A DNA stretch of 64,000 nucleotides from Methylobacter sp. (GTDB lineage Bacteria > Pseudomonadota > Gammaproteobacteria > Methylococcales > Methylomonadaceae). Positions 27,567 through 37,615 of the stretch are shown here, in pieces. The number at the start of each line of letters is the position of its first letter. Position 1 is the stretch's first letter. The translations under genes and the position numbers were made by a program. The notes under the pieces were generated by a model. The model was not told where the DNA came from and did no database searches. It worked only from the letters and a program-made list of their open reading frames with translations. The stretch lies in assembly GCF_023227905.1 (NCBI RefSeq), contig NZ_JALOCF010000001.1, positions 1 to 64,000 of the forward strand, read 5' to 3'.

Positions 27567-28037
27567 ATGATAGCTCCCGGCGACACCGTACCCGATTTTG
27601 AGGCCTTATCTACCGGCGACAAAACGGTAAATCTAAGTGACTATCAAGGCAAATACCTTGTCATCTATTTTTACCCCAAAGACAATACGCCCGGTTGCAC
27701 TCAGGAAGGCCAAAGCTTTCGCGATAATATCGAAAAATTCACCGCACTCAATGCCGTCATCGTAGGCGTATCCCGTGATACTGCACGCGTCCACGAAGGC
27801 TTTAAATGCAAACAGGAATTCCCCTTTGATCTGCTTTCAGACTCGGATGAAAAGCTGTGCCAGTTGTTTGACGTTATCAAAATGAAAAACATGTACGGCA
27901 AGCAGGTTCGAGGCATCGAACGCAGCACTTTTCTTATCGATCCCCAGGGCATGCTTGTCCATGAATGGCGCAAAGTAAAAGTCAAAAGCCATTGTGAAGA
28001 AGTTCTGCAAGTCTTACACGAACTCACAGGCGACTAA
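27567..28037 (+). CDS. bcp: Thiol peroxidase Bcp/PrxQ
   Basis: 156 residues. The peroxidatic cysteine is Cys44 in YPKDNTPGCTQEG. The second cysteine five residues later in E. coli Bcp is Gln here, so the enzyme is either 1-Cys or uses one of the cysteines near 85-97 (FKCKQEF, LCQLF). It reduces peroxides with thioredoxin. It lies 6 bases after the GcvR-like gene and 2 bases before the PhoH-like gene. Confidence 0.95.
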   Translation: MIAPGDTVPDFEALSTGDKTVNLSDYQGKYLVIYFYPKDNTPGCTQEGQSFRDNIEKFTALNAVIVGVSRDTARVHEGFKCKQEFPFDLLSDSDEKLCQLFDVIKMKNMYGKQVRGIERSTFLIDPQGMLVHEWRKVKVKSHCEEVLQVLHELTGD

Positions 28038-28039
28038 CT

Positions 28040-29455
28040 ATGAATATTCAATCATCACCTGATAAAAAGTTGTTTGTTCTGGACACCAACGTGCTGATGC
28101 ATGATCCAGCCTCCATTTTCCGTTTTCAGGAACATGACATTTTTATCCCGATGATTGTTCTGGAAGAGCTGGATCATGCCAAAAAAGGCCTCACAGAACT
28201 GGCGCGCAATGTCAGGCAAGTCAGCAGGTTTCTGGATGAATTAATCCACGATGCCAACCAACAAACCATCAACGACGGCCTGCCGCTGTCAAGCATAAAA
28301 CACGGCCCCAAAGCCGAAATAGCTGACAGCGGACGCTTATATTTCCAAACCAGCACGATGACTGCGCTACTGCCGGAAAGTATGCCCGGCACCTTGGCGG
28401 ACAACTCCATACTCAGAATCGTCTTGGCACTGACCAAGGAATTGCCTGATACCGATGTAATCCTGGTATCCAAAGACATCAACATGCGCATCAAGGCAGC
28501 GACCTTGGAACTGCTTGCGGAAGACTACCATAACGATCAAACCCTGGATGATATTGACTTGCTGTATAGCGGCGCAATGGCGCTGGAAAAAGATTTCTGG
28601 ACTATGCATGGCACCAAAATGGAATCCTGGCAGGAAAAAAACCGCACATTTTACAAACTGGAAGACCCCATAGTTACCGAATGGTATCCCAACCAATATT
28701 TGTACATAGAAGACGAAAGCAATTTTGAAGCCATCGTCAGGTCTTGTGAAGGACAAATTGCAGTACTGGAATTGGCCAAGGATTACCGTGCAAAACATAA
28801 CAATGTTTGGGGCATTACAGCAAAGAATCGGGAGCAGAACTTCGCCCTCAATGTCCTGCTCGACCCCGAAATTGATTTTGTTACCTTATTGGGCACGGCG
28901 GGCACCGGCAAAACCCTGTTGGCCCTGGCCGTAGGACTTACCTTAACTCTGGAAAACAAAACCTACCAGGAAATCATCATGACCCGGGAAACTATGCCGG
29001 TCGGTGAAGACATAGGCTTTCTGCCCGGTTCCGAGGAAGAAAAAATGGCGCCGTGGATGGGTGCGTTAATTGATAACCTTGAACTGCTGGGCCAAAATAC
29101 GGAACATAGCGAGTGGGAACAAAGCGCGACCAGTAACATTATCATGAACCGGGTTAAAATCAGGTCGCTTAACTTTATGCGTGGACGGACATTCCTCAAC
29201 CGCTACCTGATCATTGATGAAGCTCAAAACCTGACTTCAAAACAGATGAAAACCCTGATAACCCGGGCAGGCCCCGGAACCAAAATCATCTGTATCGGCA
29301 ATCTGGCGCAAATCGACACCCCTTATTTAACGGCAACAACCTCAGGACTAACTTATGTTGTAGACCGTTTTAAGACTTGGCAGCATGGGGCGCATATCAC
29401 CTTGCGTCGCGGCGAACGCTCACGCTTGGCCGATTACGCTTCAGACATGTTGTAA
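28040..29455 (+). CDS. PhoH-family protein with PIN domain (PhoH2/YlaK type)
   Basis: 471 residues. An N-terminal PIN nuclease domain (LFVLDTNVLMHDP, EELDHAKKG) is joined to a C-terminal PhoH ATPase with Walker A GTAGTGKT at 285-292 and Walker B YLIIDEAQNLT. PhoH2 proteins of this build act as ATP-driven RNA helicase-nucleases. It is the last gene of the gcvR-like/bcp/phoH run. Confidence 0.93.
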   Translation: MNIQSSPDKKLFVLDTNVLMHDPASIFRFQEHDIFIPMIVLEELDHAKKGLTELARNVRQVSRFLDELIHDANQQTINDGLPLSSIKHGPKAEIADSGRLYFQTSTMTALLPESMPGTLADNSILRIVLALTKELPDTDVILVSKDINMRIKAATLELLAEDYHNDQTLDDIDLLYSGAMALEKDFWTMHGTKMESWQEKNRTFYKLEDPIVTEWYPNQYLYIEDESNFEAIVRSCEGQIAVLELAKDYRAKHNNVWGITAKNREQNFALNVLLDPEIDFVTLLGTAGTGKTLLALAVGLTLTLENKTYQEIIMTRETMPVGEDIGFLPGSEEEKMAPWMGALIDNLELLGQNTEHSEWEQSATSNIIMNRVKIRSLNFMRGRTFLNRYLIIDEAQNLTSKQMKTLITRAGPGTKIICIGNLAQIDTPYLTATTSGLTYVVDRFKTWQHGAHITLRRGERSRLADYASDML

Positions 29456-29514
29456 GCGCTGCTTAAACAATATTGGCTAAATTAAGCGAAGACGCAGTCT
29501 CCGAAATAAAGCCC

Positions 29515-30615
29515 TTAAGTATTTGCGCCCAGACCGTTATCGCCAAGCCGCGGCCAGGCGCTCAGCACCGCTTTAACAACCGTTGCCAATGGAATGGCCA
29601 AAAACACTCCCCAAAAGCCCCATAAACCGCCAAAAAGCAAAATCGCGACGATAATTGCGATGGCGTGTAAATTAACCGCTTCAGAAAACAGCACCGGCAC
29701 TAATACAACGCCGTCCAGCGCCTGAATAATTGAATAGGCAATAACAACATACATAAACTCATCGCCACCTAAGCCCCACTGGAAAAAAGCGACTCCCAAA
29801 ACAGGGAAAGTAACCAATGTAGCACCGATATAAGGAATAATGACCTGCAAGCCCATCAAAACGGCCAGCAGCATGGCATAATTCAGGCCCATCATTGCGT
29901 AAGTTATATAACTGACAGCCCAGAGAATAAAAACTTCGCCGAACTTGCCGCGCACATAATTACCGATCTGCGTATCGACTTCTTCCCAAACACGTACAGT
30001 CAAATTCCTGTCTTTAGGCATAAACTGCAAAAACCAGGATATTAATACCTGTTTGTCCTTTAAAAAGAAAAAAACCATCATCGGCACGAGAAACAGATAG
30101 ATCATGACACTGACCAAGCCCACAACGGATGCCGCTGAATGCGACAATATATTTTGCCCATAAGTCAACAATTCCCTCTGTACCGCAAACATCATCTGCT
30201 GGATTTTATTTTCCGAGACAAATTGCGGATACATTTCCGGTAAACTCATAATTCCGGTTTGTGCCCTGTTCAGTATCTCCGGAATATGTTGAACAAGCTC
30301 GACAGCCTGCTGCGAAACAATCGGCATTAAATAAAACAATAAAAAAATCAAACAGGCCATGAACACTGAAAACACCAGACACACAGCCGGCATGCGCGGC
30401 ACATTCATGCTTTCAGCCTTACCTACCATTCCTTCGAGCAGATAAGCCAGCACAATCGACACAAAAACCGGCATTAACAAGCCGGACAATGAATAAATCA
30501 GCACAAAGCTGACGATCAGAATGACAGCCAGCGCAACCGCTTGAGAATTTGGTAAAAAACATTTAAACGAGTCTCTTAAAAAACGCAGACTTGCAAATTG
30601 AGCTTGAGTTGTCAT
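29515..30615 (-). CDS. AI-2E/PerM family transporter
   Basis: About 366 residues from ATG 30613-30615; a TTG 36 bases upstream is also in frame. About eight transmembrane helices with the family features VVLSFVLIYSLSGLLMPV-like start, FFFLKD, the amphipathic EEVDTQIGNYVRGK and the end GFWGVFLAIPLATVVKAV. Members export various small molecules or act as Na+/H+ antiporters; substrate unknown. It converges with the PhoH-like gene. Confidence 0.9.
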   Translation of the reverse strand: MTTQAQFASLRFLRDSFKCFLPNSQAVALAVILIVSFVLIYSLSGLLMPVFVSIVLAYLLEGMVGKAESMNVPRMPAVCLVFSVFMACLIFLLFYLMPIVSQQAVELVQHIPEILNRAQTGIMSLPEMYPQFVSENKIQQMMFAVQRELLTYGQNILSHSAASVVGLVSVMIYLFLVPMMVFFFLKDKQVLISWFLQFMPKDRNLTVRVWEEVDTQIGNYVRGKFGEVFILWAVSYITYAMMGLNYAMLLAVLMGLQVIIPYIGATLVTFPVLGVAFFQWGLGGDEFMYVVIAYSIIQALDGVVLVPVLFSEAVNLHAIAIIVAILLFGGLWGFWGVFLAIPLATVVKAVLSAWPRLGDNGLGANT

Positions 30616-30783
30616 TGATAACCGGTAGTTATATTTGTTTTGCGCCTTCAATGAAGGCTTTTAACGGAAATTATAAAAGTCGACGGCAGAGCCGGTTCTT
30701 TTATTCACCGCGAAAACAGTTTTATGTCCTCATGGTATTACTCAGCCAGTATACATCATAAACGTAGCGTGTTTTTTGACGGC

Positions 30784-31860
30784 TTACTCGGCGGCACCGG
30801 CCCCCGGCAGTTTTGCGGCAGTTTTCTGATCCATAGTGGCTAGACCAGAAGGTGCGCTCTCAAGAGCGGATGAGGTGGAGCCGCTGCCTGGAGCGATTGC
30901 CGAGGCATACCTCAGGCAGGTGAAAAGAAAAAACTGCACACCGAAAATGAGATTAGCCATCAACAGGTGTATCGGCTGGGCGACTGGCGGCATGCCCAAC
31001 CTGTCGAGGCTGATGCCTGCGATAATAGCCGTGATCACCAAAGCGGCTAAAGCTATTCCGACACGCCGTAACAAGCTTTTTCTTTCGACAGACCGGACAA
31101 TCTTCCAAACCAACCAAAGGTTGGTAAATAAAATAATCGAGGAGAAGGAGCGATGCACATAGAAAATGATCGGAAAATCATCCCGCCAGTATTGACGTTC
31201 GATATATGCATGATTATGAGAAATAAAATCTACCGCCTCCCTGACCTGCGTCCCCATAGCGACTTGTAACAGGGTCATAACCATTGCTGCGATCAAAACG
31301 GTTTTAAATTTATCCGGCAGCGGTCGAACATCAATCCGGGCGATGACGTCCCGTTGCGAACGGGCAATCGTATAAATAAGCAATGCGACGATGAACAAAG
31401 CCAGCAACATATGCAAGGTGATCATCAAGGGCTTAAGATTACTCGCCACAACCGTAGAGCCCAGCCATCCTTGAAACCCGACCAGCAAAAACACGCTAAC
31501 CGCCAAATAAAAAATGGTTTTGTCTGTTTTAAGATAAATCCGCGACGACCAGGCGGTCAGGAAAATCAAAAACCCAATCGTTACGCCAACCAACCGGTTG
31601 GTGTACTCGGTCCAGGTTTTTACCGGATTGAACTGGGTATTTTCATAACCGCGTTGTGCATAAATCTCGTGATAATTGGCAGGTAACTGGGATTCGTCGG
31701 TAGGCGGCACCCACTGCCCAAAACAAGTCGGCCAGTCGGGGCAGCCCATGCCTGCCCCTGATGCTCTTACTATTCCGCCCACTAAAATGACAAAATAAAC
31801 GGCAAAAATTGTAATCGTGCCCAATCGGCGGAAACGGGCGGCTGCTTCGGTATTAATCAT
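30784..31860 (-). CDS. ctaA: Heme A synthase (COX15/CtaA)
   Basis: 358 residues with eight transmembrane helices in two similar halves. Visible are RASGAGMGCPDWPTCFGQW with its cysteine pair, EYTNRLVG, and heme-ligand histidines in TLHMLLAL, FYVHRSFS and QPIHLLMANL. It oxidises the heme O methyl group for aa3-type oxidases. The last 40 residues are Ala/Ser-rich and non-conserved. No ctaB or cox gene is next to it. Confidence 0.93.
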   Translation of the reverse strand: MINTEAAARFRRLGTITIFAVYFVILVGGIVRASGAGMGCPDWPTCFGQWVPPTDESQLPANYHEIYAQRGYENTQFNPVKTWTEYTNRLVGVTIGFLIFLTAWSSRIYLKTDKTIFYLAVSVFLLVGFQGWLGSTVVASNLKPLMITLHMLLALFIVALLIYTIARSQRDVIARIDVRPLPDKFKTVLIAAMVMTLLQVAMGTQVREAVDFISHNHAYIERQYWRDDFPIIFYVHRSFSSIILFTNLWLVWKIVRSVERKSLLRRVGIALAALVITAIIAGISLDRLGMPPVAQPIHLLMANLIFGVQFFLFTCLRYASAIAPGSGSTSSALESAPSGLATMDQKTAAKLPGAGAAE

Positions 31861-32086
31861 AAGTTTCCAACATTTTTAGGAGAACACGCTTCAGGCAATT
31901 TCCAATATTTCAGTGTTAGCAAAAATCCGGGCTTGGTAAGAGGTAGAACAAATAATTCACCCTCCGCGGGTGCGATTTTTCCATCCATTCAGGCTATCCC
32001 TAAGGTCCGGAATATTCCCAATCAGCCTGTGTAACGTAAGTAAATTGCATTCTCGGTGTATCTTTGGATAAAAATACACTCCAAAA

Positions 32087-33070
32087 TTATAAGGTTAATA
32101 ACGTAATTTTATCTTGGTTATGATTTTTTAGCTTCAAATTATCAGCATTGGTATCAACATCACTTTGCAGGACAACCAGCATCTTGCAAGCATCCAGCCC
32201 TTTTTGCGCATACAGCACTTTACCTACGCTTTGTTCTGCGCCTGTGCTGTCATCGATGATTGCTGTGTTAGGCTCGGGAGGTGTCAAGACAGCACATTCG
32301 GCGAGAAACATTGCTCTTTTGGTCTTGCCAAGATAATGAGTCCGGGCAACAATTTCCTGACCGGTATAACATCCCTTGGTAAGACTAATGCCGCCCAACT
32401 TATCCAGATTAAGCATTTGCGGAATAAACTCTTCCGATGTTTCCGCACTAAGCCAGGGAATCCCTGAAAGCAGATCAAGATAGCGCCATTGCGCTGAACC
32501 TTCAGCCTGGAAGCCTAACTTAACCTGTTCTTCCCAGAACCCCTGAGCGTTATCAACCTCGGCAACAATCAAGCTGCGATTTTGAAAATCAACAACTATA
32601 TTGTCCTGCTTGCTTGTTGCAAAGCGTTGTTCCTGTGCGCCGCCGGACCGCAAGGACTCATCGTGCAAGCCGATTAAACATAACTCATCCGAGCTATCGG
32701 TTAAGGTTACCTTCGACCGCAACACGTACATTTGCAGCCTTTTTTTCACGGGGGCCAATAATTCCATGGGCAGAATCATCAAAAAAGCATCGCCGTTTTT
32801 AACCAGCAAAAAAGTAGTAATCACCCGACCCTTGGGATTGCACATCGCGCCAAGGCTGCTTTTTATATCGGTTATGTCGTTAATATTGCAGGTAATTTGG
32901 CCTTGCAGGAATTTTGCCGCATCAACTCCTGAAACCATCAAAACCCCGAGGTAGGTAATTGGGTAAATAAATTTATTACCCTTATGCTCAGGTGACGGAA
33001 AAACAACGTTATCATCGTTGTCAAATACAGCGTTTTTAGAAAGCAGGAGATTTTTCCAGTTAAGGTTCAT
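32087..33070 (-). CDS. ygfZ: Folate-binding iron-sulfur maturation protein YgfZ
   Basis: About 327 residues; the ATG at 33068-33070 is preferred over a TTG six bases upstream. It is related to the GcvT fold and carries the signature KGCYTGQEIVARTHYLG with its conserved cysteine. YgfZ helps repair or assemble some Fe-S enzymes with a folate. It is divergent from ygfX, as in enterobacteria, but sdhE is missing between them. Confidence 0.94.
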   Translation of the reverse strand: MNLNWKNLLLSKNAVFDNDDNVVFPSPEHKGNKFIYPITYLGVLMVSGVDAAKFLQGQITCNINDITDIKSSLGAMCNPKGRVITTFLLVKNGDAFLMILPMELLAPVKKRLQMYVLRSKVTLTDSSDELCLIGLHDESLRSGGAQEQRFATSKQDNIVVDFQNRSLIVAEVDNAQGFWEEQVKLGFQAEGSAQWRYLDLLSGIPWLSAETSEEFIPQMLNLDKLGGISLTKGCYTGQEIVARTHYLGKTKRAMFLAECAVLTPPEPNTAIIDDSTGAEQSVGKVLYAQKGLDACKMLVVLQSDVDTNADNLKLKNHNQDKITLLTL

Positions 33071-33199
33071 CAGCAAAAAATAATGGATTTTAGAGAATTT
33101 GATTATATCGCTGTTTGCACAAAGACAAAAAACCTATCGGGTTATTTGTATTGCATTGAAACACACGTATTATCATAGAAAAAAACAAGGAGCACCCAC

Positions 33200-33619
33200 T
33201 TGCCCAAAAAACACGAACTCCCATTATCGGTAGAACTTCAGCCATCCAGACGCTTAAAGCAGGTGCTGGTTACTATGCATCTGCTGGCGTTGGCTTCAAG
33301 CATTGCCAATGCCTTGCCGGTTATCGTCAAATTGGCTCTGGTCATAGGGATTGGCCTGCATCTTTACTTTGTGTTGGCGCGCCTGAAAAGCGATCAGTAC
33401 GTCATCAAACACTCCGAAACATCGGGTTGGGAAATAGCCAGCGATAATGACTTCAAACCGATCCAAATACTGAATTCAACAGTCATTACCCTATTCGCGA
33501 TATTTTTGCATTTTAATAAAAATGCCCATAAGCAGTCCGTGCTTATAGTCAACGACGCATTAAATGAAGATGATTACCGCCGCCTTATCGTTAGACTGAA
33601 AACGGCTAATAAAAAATGA
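33200..33619 (+). CDS. YgfX/CptA-like membrane protein
   Basis: 139 residues. It starts with TTG at 33200, with AAGGAG 8 bases upstream. Two close hydrophobic segments (LLALASSIANALPVIVKLAL and IGLHLYFVL) form a membrane hairpin followed by a soluble domain ending in DYRRLIVRLKT, as in the YgfX family. In E. coli YgfX pairs with SdhE; here only the ygfZ neighbour is kept. Identification rests on topology, size and context. Confidence 0.65.
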   Translation: MPKKHELPLSVELQPSRRLKQVLVTMHLLALASSIANALPVIVKLALVIGIGLHLYFVLARLKSDQYVIKHSETSGWEIASDNDFKPIQILNSTVITLFAIFLHFNKNAHKQSVLIVNDALNEDDYRRLIVRLKTANKK

Positions 33620-33629
33620 ACAGCCCATG

Positions 33630-34124
33630 CTAGATTTTCCGGAAAATTGGAATTGATTTTTCAGCAGAACGTCGTGCTTTAAGCCCCCAAGCTAAAAGAT
33701 ATTCAATCCTGCGATTGCCATTGTCCAAGCGTTTAAAAAGTATTTCAAACATCTTCTTGTAAAAAGCATAGCCTTTAATGGGATGGGCATCCAGATACCC
33801 GCTAAGCTTTTCTCCGTTAATTTCCAATACACAGCCATCGGTAATGGCGGTAACAGACGCGGTTCGCACAGATGACTCATGCAGGCAGGTATCACCAAAA
33901 ATATCCCCCTTCTTCAAATCGCTGACTCCCGTTTTTACGTTCCGGCGTTCTTCCAGTTCCACATGCACAGACACTCGTAATTGACCATCCTCAATGAAAA
34001 ACAGGGACTTGGCCACGTCGCCTTCCTTAACGATGACATCATCTGCACGAAAATACCAACGTTTCCAAGCGAGCCCTTGAGAAAACTTGGGATCATTGAC
34101 TATTTCTTTAATTAAATTTTCCAA
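33630..34124 (-). CDS. Cyclic nucleotide-binding domain protein
   Basis: 164 residues. Residues 20-120 are a Crp-type cNMP-binding barrel with IVKEGDVAKSLFFIEDGQL and KKGDIFGDTCLHE; the phosphate-binding motif is altered (TASVTAITDGCVLEI follows instead of the canonical RSA), so nucleotide binding is uncertain. There is no helix-turn-helix domain after it, only a helical tail (FKRLDNGNRRIEYLLAW). It may be a stand-alone sensor. It lies just downstream of parC. Confidence 0.8.
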   Translation of the reverse strand: MENLIKEIVNDPKFSQGLAWKRWYFRADDVIVKEGDVAKSLFFIEDGQLRVSVHVELEERRNVKTGVSDLKKGDIFGDTCLHESSVRTASVTAITDGCVLEINGEKLSGYLDAHPIKGYAFYKKMFEILFKRLDNGNRRIEYLLAWGLKARRSAEKSIPIFRKI

Positions 34125-34197
34125 GGCGCTTAACCTCTATTACAGGCAATTATCTAACAAACCGGCCGGTTTAAGCCGATAGTTTCCAAAGCTTTCT

Positions 34198-36430
34198 TCA
34201 TTGCTCACACTCCAAACCATCAACCCGCTGAAAGCCTCGAGGTAATGCCAACCCTCGTTTGGCACGGTTGCCCGAATAATGCTCAATATCCGCGCCTTTA
34301 AGCGTCAGTTGTCGCTTGCCGGCTATGATTTTCAGTTGGCCGTTTTCAGGTAGCGCTACCGACGCGACCACATAATCCTTTCCAGCCGTCAGGTCAGCTG
34401 TCGGTATTTGAATCAGCTTATTGCCTTTACCTTTCGCCAAAGCGGGCAATTCCGCCACCGGAAAAACCAGCAGACGGCCTTGCAAAGTCACAACAGCAAG
34501 CGAATCGGCTTCACTGCGTATCGGGATCGGTTTTAACACTTTGGCGCCATCAGGCAGCGTGATCAACTGCTTGCCCGCCTTGTTTTTGCTTAATAACTCT
34601 TTGAGCTGAACCCGGAATCCATAACCGAAATGGCTGGCAAGCACATACCAGTCGTCCGGTTGGCCGGCCAGAAGATGCACGAATAACGAACCCGGCGGCG
34701 GATTGAGCCGCCCGGTCAACGGTTCACCCTGAGTTCTGGCCGACGGCAGGTCGTGTGTCGCGGTACTGTAAGCCCGCCCGGTGGAATCCAAAATATAGAC
34801 TGGCTGCGTGGTCCGGCATTTGACTGCATCCAGAAAGCTGTCGCCGGAACGGTAACTTAAGCTTGCGACATCGATATCATGGCCTTTTGCGGCCCTGATC
34901 CAGCCTTTTTGCGACAGGATAACAGTTAACGGCTCATTGCTTATTAACGCTGTCGTTTCCAATGCCTGCGCAGCCTCTCTGGCAACAATCGGCGAACGGC
35001 GATCATCGCCGTATTTCTCCGCATCGCGCTCAAGCTCTTTCCTGATCAGGCGGTTCAACAAGCGCGGCGAGCCCAGCGTTTTTTCCAGCGCGGCGCGTTC
35101 CTTTTCCAGTTCGTCCTGCTCGCCGCGGATTTTCATCTCTTCGAGCTTGGCCAGATGCCTTAACTTCAATTCCAGTATCGCTTCGGCCTGAATATCGGTA
35201 ATGCCGAAGCGCTCCATCAGCACCGGTTTGGGATGGTCTTCATTGCGGATAATCGCGATGACTTCATCGATATTCAGGTAGGCGATCAACAAACCATCGA
35301 GAATGTGCAACCGCGCCAGCACTTTATCGAGCCGGTATTGCAGGCGTTTGCGCACGGTATCGGTACGGAACGTCAGCCATTCGACCAGTATGTCTCTAAG
35401 CCCTTTAACCTTGGGCCGACCGTCCAGTCCGATCATGTTCATATTGACGCGATAGCTTTTTTCCAGATCGGTCGTGACGAACAAATGCGACATAACTTCA
35501 TCCACGTCGATCCGTTTCGAGCGGAATGACCAGCAGACGGGTCGGATTTTCATGATCCGATTCATCCCGCAAATCTTCAATCATCGGCAATTTTTTCGCC
35601 AGCATCTGCGCGGCGATTTGCTCCATCAGTTTGGCGCCGGAAACTTGGTGCGGCAGCGCGGTAATGACGATATTGCCGTCTTCCTGTTCATATTTGGCGC
35701 GCATTTTTATCGAACCGCCGCCGCTGAGATACATTTTTTGTATTTCGTCAGCCGAAGTAATGATTTCCGCATCGGTCGGATAATCAGGGCCTTTGATATG
35801 GGTAAACAGCGTTTCCAAGGTACTGCTTGGATCATCCAGCAGCTGGATACAGGCATTGGCGACTTCACGCAGATTATGCGGCGGTATATCGGTAGCCATG
35901 CCGACCGCAATGCCCATGGTGCCGTTCAGCAATATATTGGGCAATCGCGCAGGTAATAACACCGGCTCTTTCAGGGTGGCGTCGAAATTATCCGCCCAGT
36001 CGACCGTACCCTGCCCCAACTCGCTCAACAAGGTTTGCGCATAAGCAGTCAGGCGGGATTCAGTGTAACGCATTGCGGCAAAAGACTTGGGATCGTCCGG
36101 CGAGCCCCAGTTGCCCTGCCCGTCAACCAACGGATAGCGGTAGGAAAAATCCTGCGCCATCAATACCATGGCCTCATAGCAGGCGGAATCGCCGTGCGGA
36201 TGATATTTACCCAGCACGTCACCGACGGTTCTGGCCGATTTCTTAAACTTGGCCGTTGCCGTCAGACCCAGCTCGGACATTGCATAAACGATACGCCGCT
36301 GCACCGGTTTCAAGCCATCGGCGATATGCGGCAAAGCCCGGTCCAAAATCACATACATGGAATAGTCCAGGTAGGCTTTTTCGGCAAAATCCTTTAACGG
36401 CAGTTGTTCAAAATTTCCCTGCATAATCAT
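34198..36430 (-). pseudogene. parC: DNA topoisomerase IV subunit A, split by a frameshift
   Basis: The 5' part (36430-35498, 310 codons) covers ParC from [20 protein letters not shown], with the catalytic tyrosine region [14 protein letters not shown], to [11 protein letters not shown]; the 3' part (ending at 34198) resumes in another frame at [13 protein letters not shown] and runs through the coiled coil and C-terminal beta-pinwheel ([16 protein letters not shown]). Joined, they equal a full ParC of about 740 residues. At about 35519-35526 the minus strand reads ATTCCGCTCG, whereas ATTCCGCGCTCG would give the family sequence VIPRS; a GC pair is missing. No slippery heptamer is seen. As parC is essential, an assembly error is as likely as a true mutation. 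parE is not nearby. Confidence 0.9.
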
Positions 36431-36433
36431 AAC

Positions 36434-36931
36434 TTACAACTCACCTTTCAATAACTCCACATGCATGGCACGATTTTTCTCCAGATTTTCCTGGCGTAGT
36501 TTTTTGCGCATTTTTGCCGCTTCATAAAGTTTTATTTCCGCATCATTATCCAGTTGCAATCGAGGAACTTCCACAGTTTTTCCGTTATCATCCATCGCCA
36601 CCATCGTAAAATAACAGGACGTGGTATGCCTTTTTTCATCGGTTCTTAAATCCTCGGCAAAAACCTTAACGCCGATTTCCATCGATGAATAGCCAACATA
36701 ATTAACATGCGCATAAAAAGTAACTAGCTCACCGACATTAACCTGTTGTTTAAAAAACACCTGATCGAGCGCCGCGGTTACCACGTATTTTTTACAATAT
36801 TTTGCCGCACAGGCATAAGCCACCTGATCCAGCAGTTTCAATAAAGATCCCCCGTGAACGTTGCCGGAAAAGTTGGCCATATCCGGCGTCATCAAGACCG
36901 TCATCGTTAGGGATTTTTCTTGTTTGGTCAT
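36434..36931 (-). CDS. Acyl-CoA thioesterase, YciA-like hot-dog family
   Basis: 165 residues. Hot-dog fold thioesterase with MTPDMANFSGNVHGGSLLKLLDQVAY (HGG in the active-site helix) and YVGYSSMEIGVKV. The C-terminal 45 residues form a charged helix (AAKMRKKLRQENLEKNRAMH), which is longer than in E. coli YciA. It hydrolyses acyl-CoA in the cytosol. It precedes parC by three bases. Confidence 0.9.
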   Translation of the reverse strand: MTKQEKSLTMTVLMTPDMANFSGNVHGGSLLKLLDQVAYACAAKYCKKYVVTAALDQVFFKQQVNVGELVTFYAHVNYVGYSSMEIGVKVFAEDLRTDEKRHTTSCYFTMVAMDDNGKTVEVPRLQLDNDAEIKLYEAAKMRKKLRQENLEKNRAMHVELLKGEL

Positions 36932-37323
36932 TAATCGCTCACTTCCAAGGCCATTAATCTCATGTAACTTTTTATCCTATTCGCTTTTGATGTATTGCTG
37001 ATTCGGCATCCCACGCTCCCAGCCTGAATCGACAGCGCGGTTACACTGGAAAATAATCACTGTAGCTAAGCCCGGAGCATTTTTCGCAACCGCAATGGCG
37101 GCAATTATAAATCTTAAACAATTATCTTGATTAATAATTAAATTTTGTCGATGCAAGACAAGCGAAATTAACAGAAAGGCATCCTCAACCTTATCTACTG
37201 TGTTGTTTTATAAAAAATTAAATAGTTGCAGCAAGTTCATGATGGGACTAGGATGACAACGACCAGTTGTAAATATATGGTGACATTTCATCAATTCTTT
37301 CAATAAGTTACCGGGAGATTATT
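36932..37323. other. Intergenic region, 392 bases
   Basis: No gene or clear repeat was seen. It is AT-rich toward 37130-37250 and contains promoters for the thioesterase gene (minus) and the small membrane protein gene (plus), the latter with the ribosome site GGGAG at 37314-37318. Confidence 0.5.
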
Positions 37324-37563
37324 ATGTCAAACCAAAACGACCCTTCCAACAAAAAAGACCAACCCCAGTTTTCAAAGGATTCAGACGATGATTTAGAAAC
37401 TACGGGGAACTTTAAGTCACTTTTAATAGCCATCGGCGGTGTGGCGTTGGTTTTAGCCATACTTGTATTACTGCCGATGTTATTTACCTATTTATCTGAG
37501 GGAGATTATCGCCCTGTAGGAGAACCTCATCCAGGCCTAAGCAGTCAAAGTGACTATAAGTGA
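37324..37563 (+). CDS. Small single-span membrane protein
   Basis: 79 residues: a hydrophilic N-terminus (NQNDPSNKKDQPQFSKDSDD), one transmembrane helix (about 33-56, LLIAIGGVALVLAILVLLPM) and a short polar tail. GGGAG lies a good distance ahead of the ATG. It stands alone between divergent and convergent neighbours. No family recognised. Confidence 0.6.
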   Translation: MSNQNDPSNKKDQPQFSKDSDDDLETTGNFKSLLIAIGGVALVLAILVLLPMLFTYLSEGDYRPVGEPHPGLSSQSDYK

Positions 37564-37615
37564 AACCTGATAAATAGGGAATAATTGTAAACGGTGGGCA
37601 GAAAAACCTGCCACC

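Noticed and set aside
35498..35580. Programmed frameshift in parC
   Set aside because: The overlap has no slippery heptamer or downstream structure that I can see, and a two-base deletion restores the exact family sequence.
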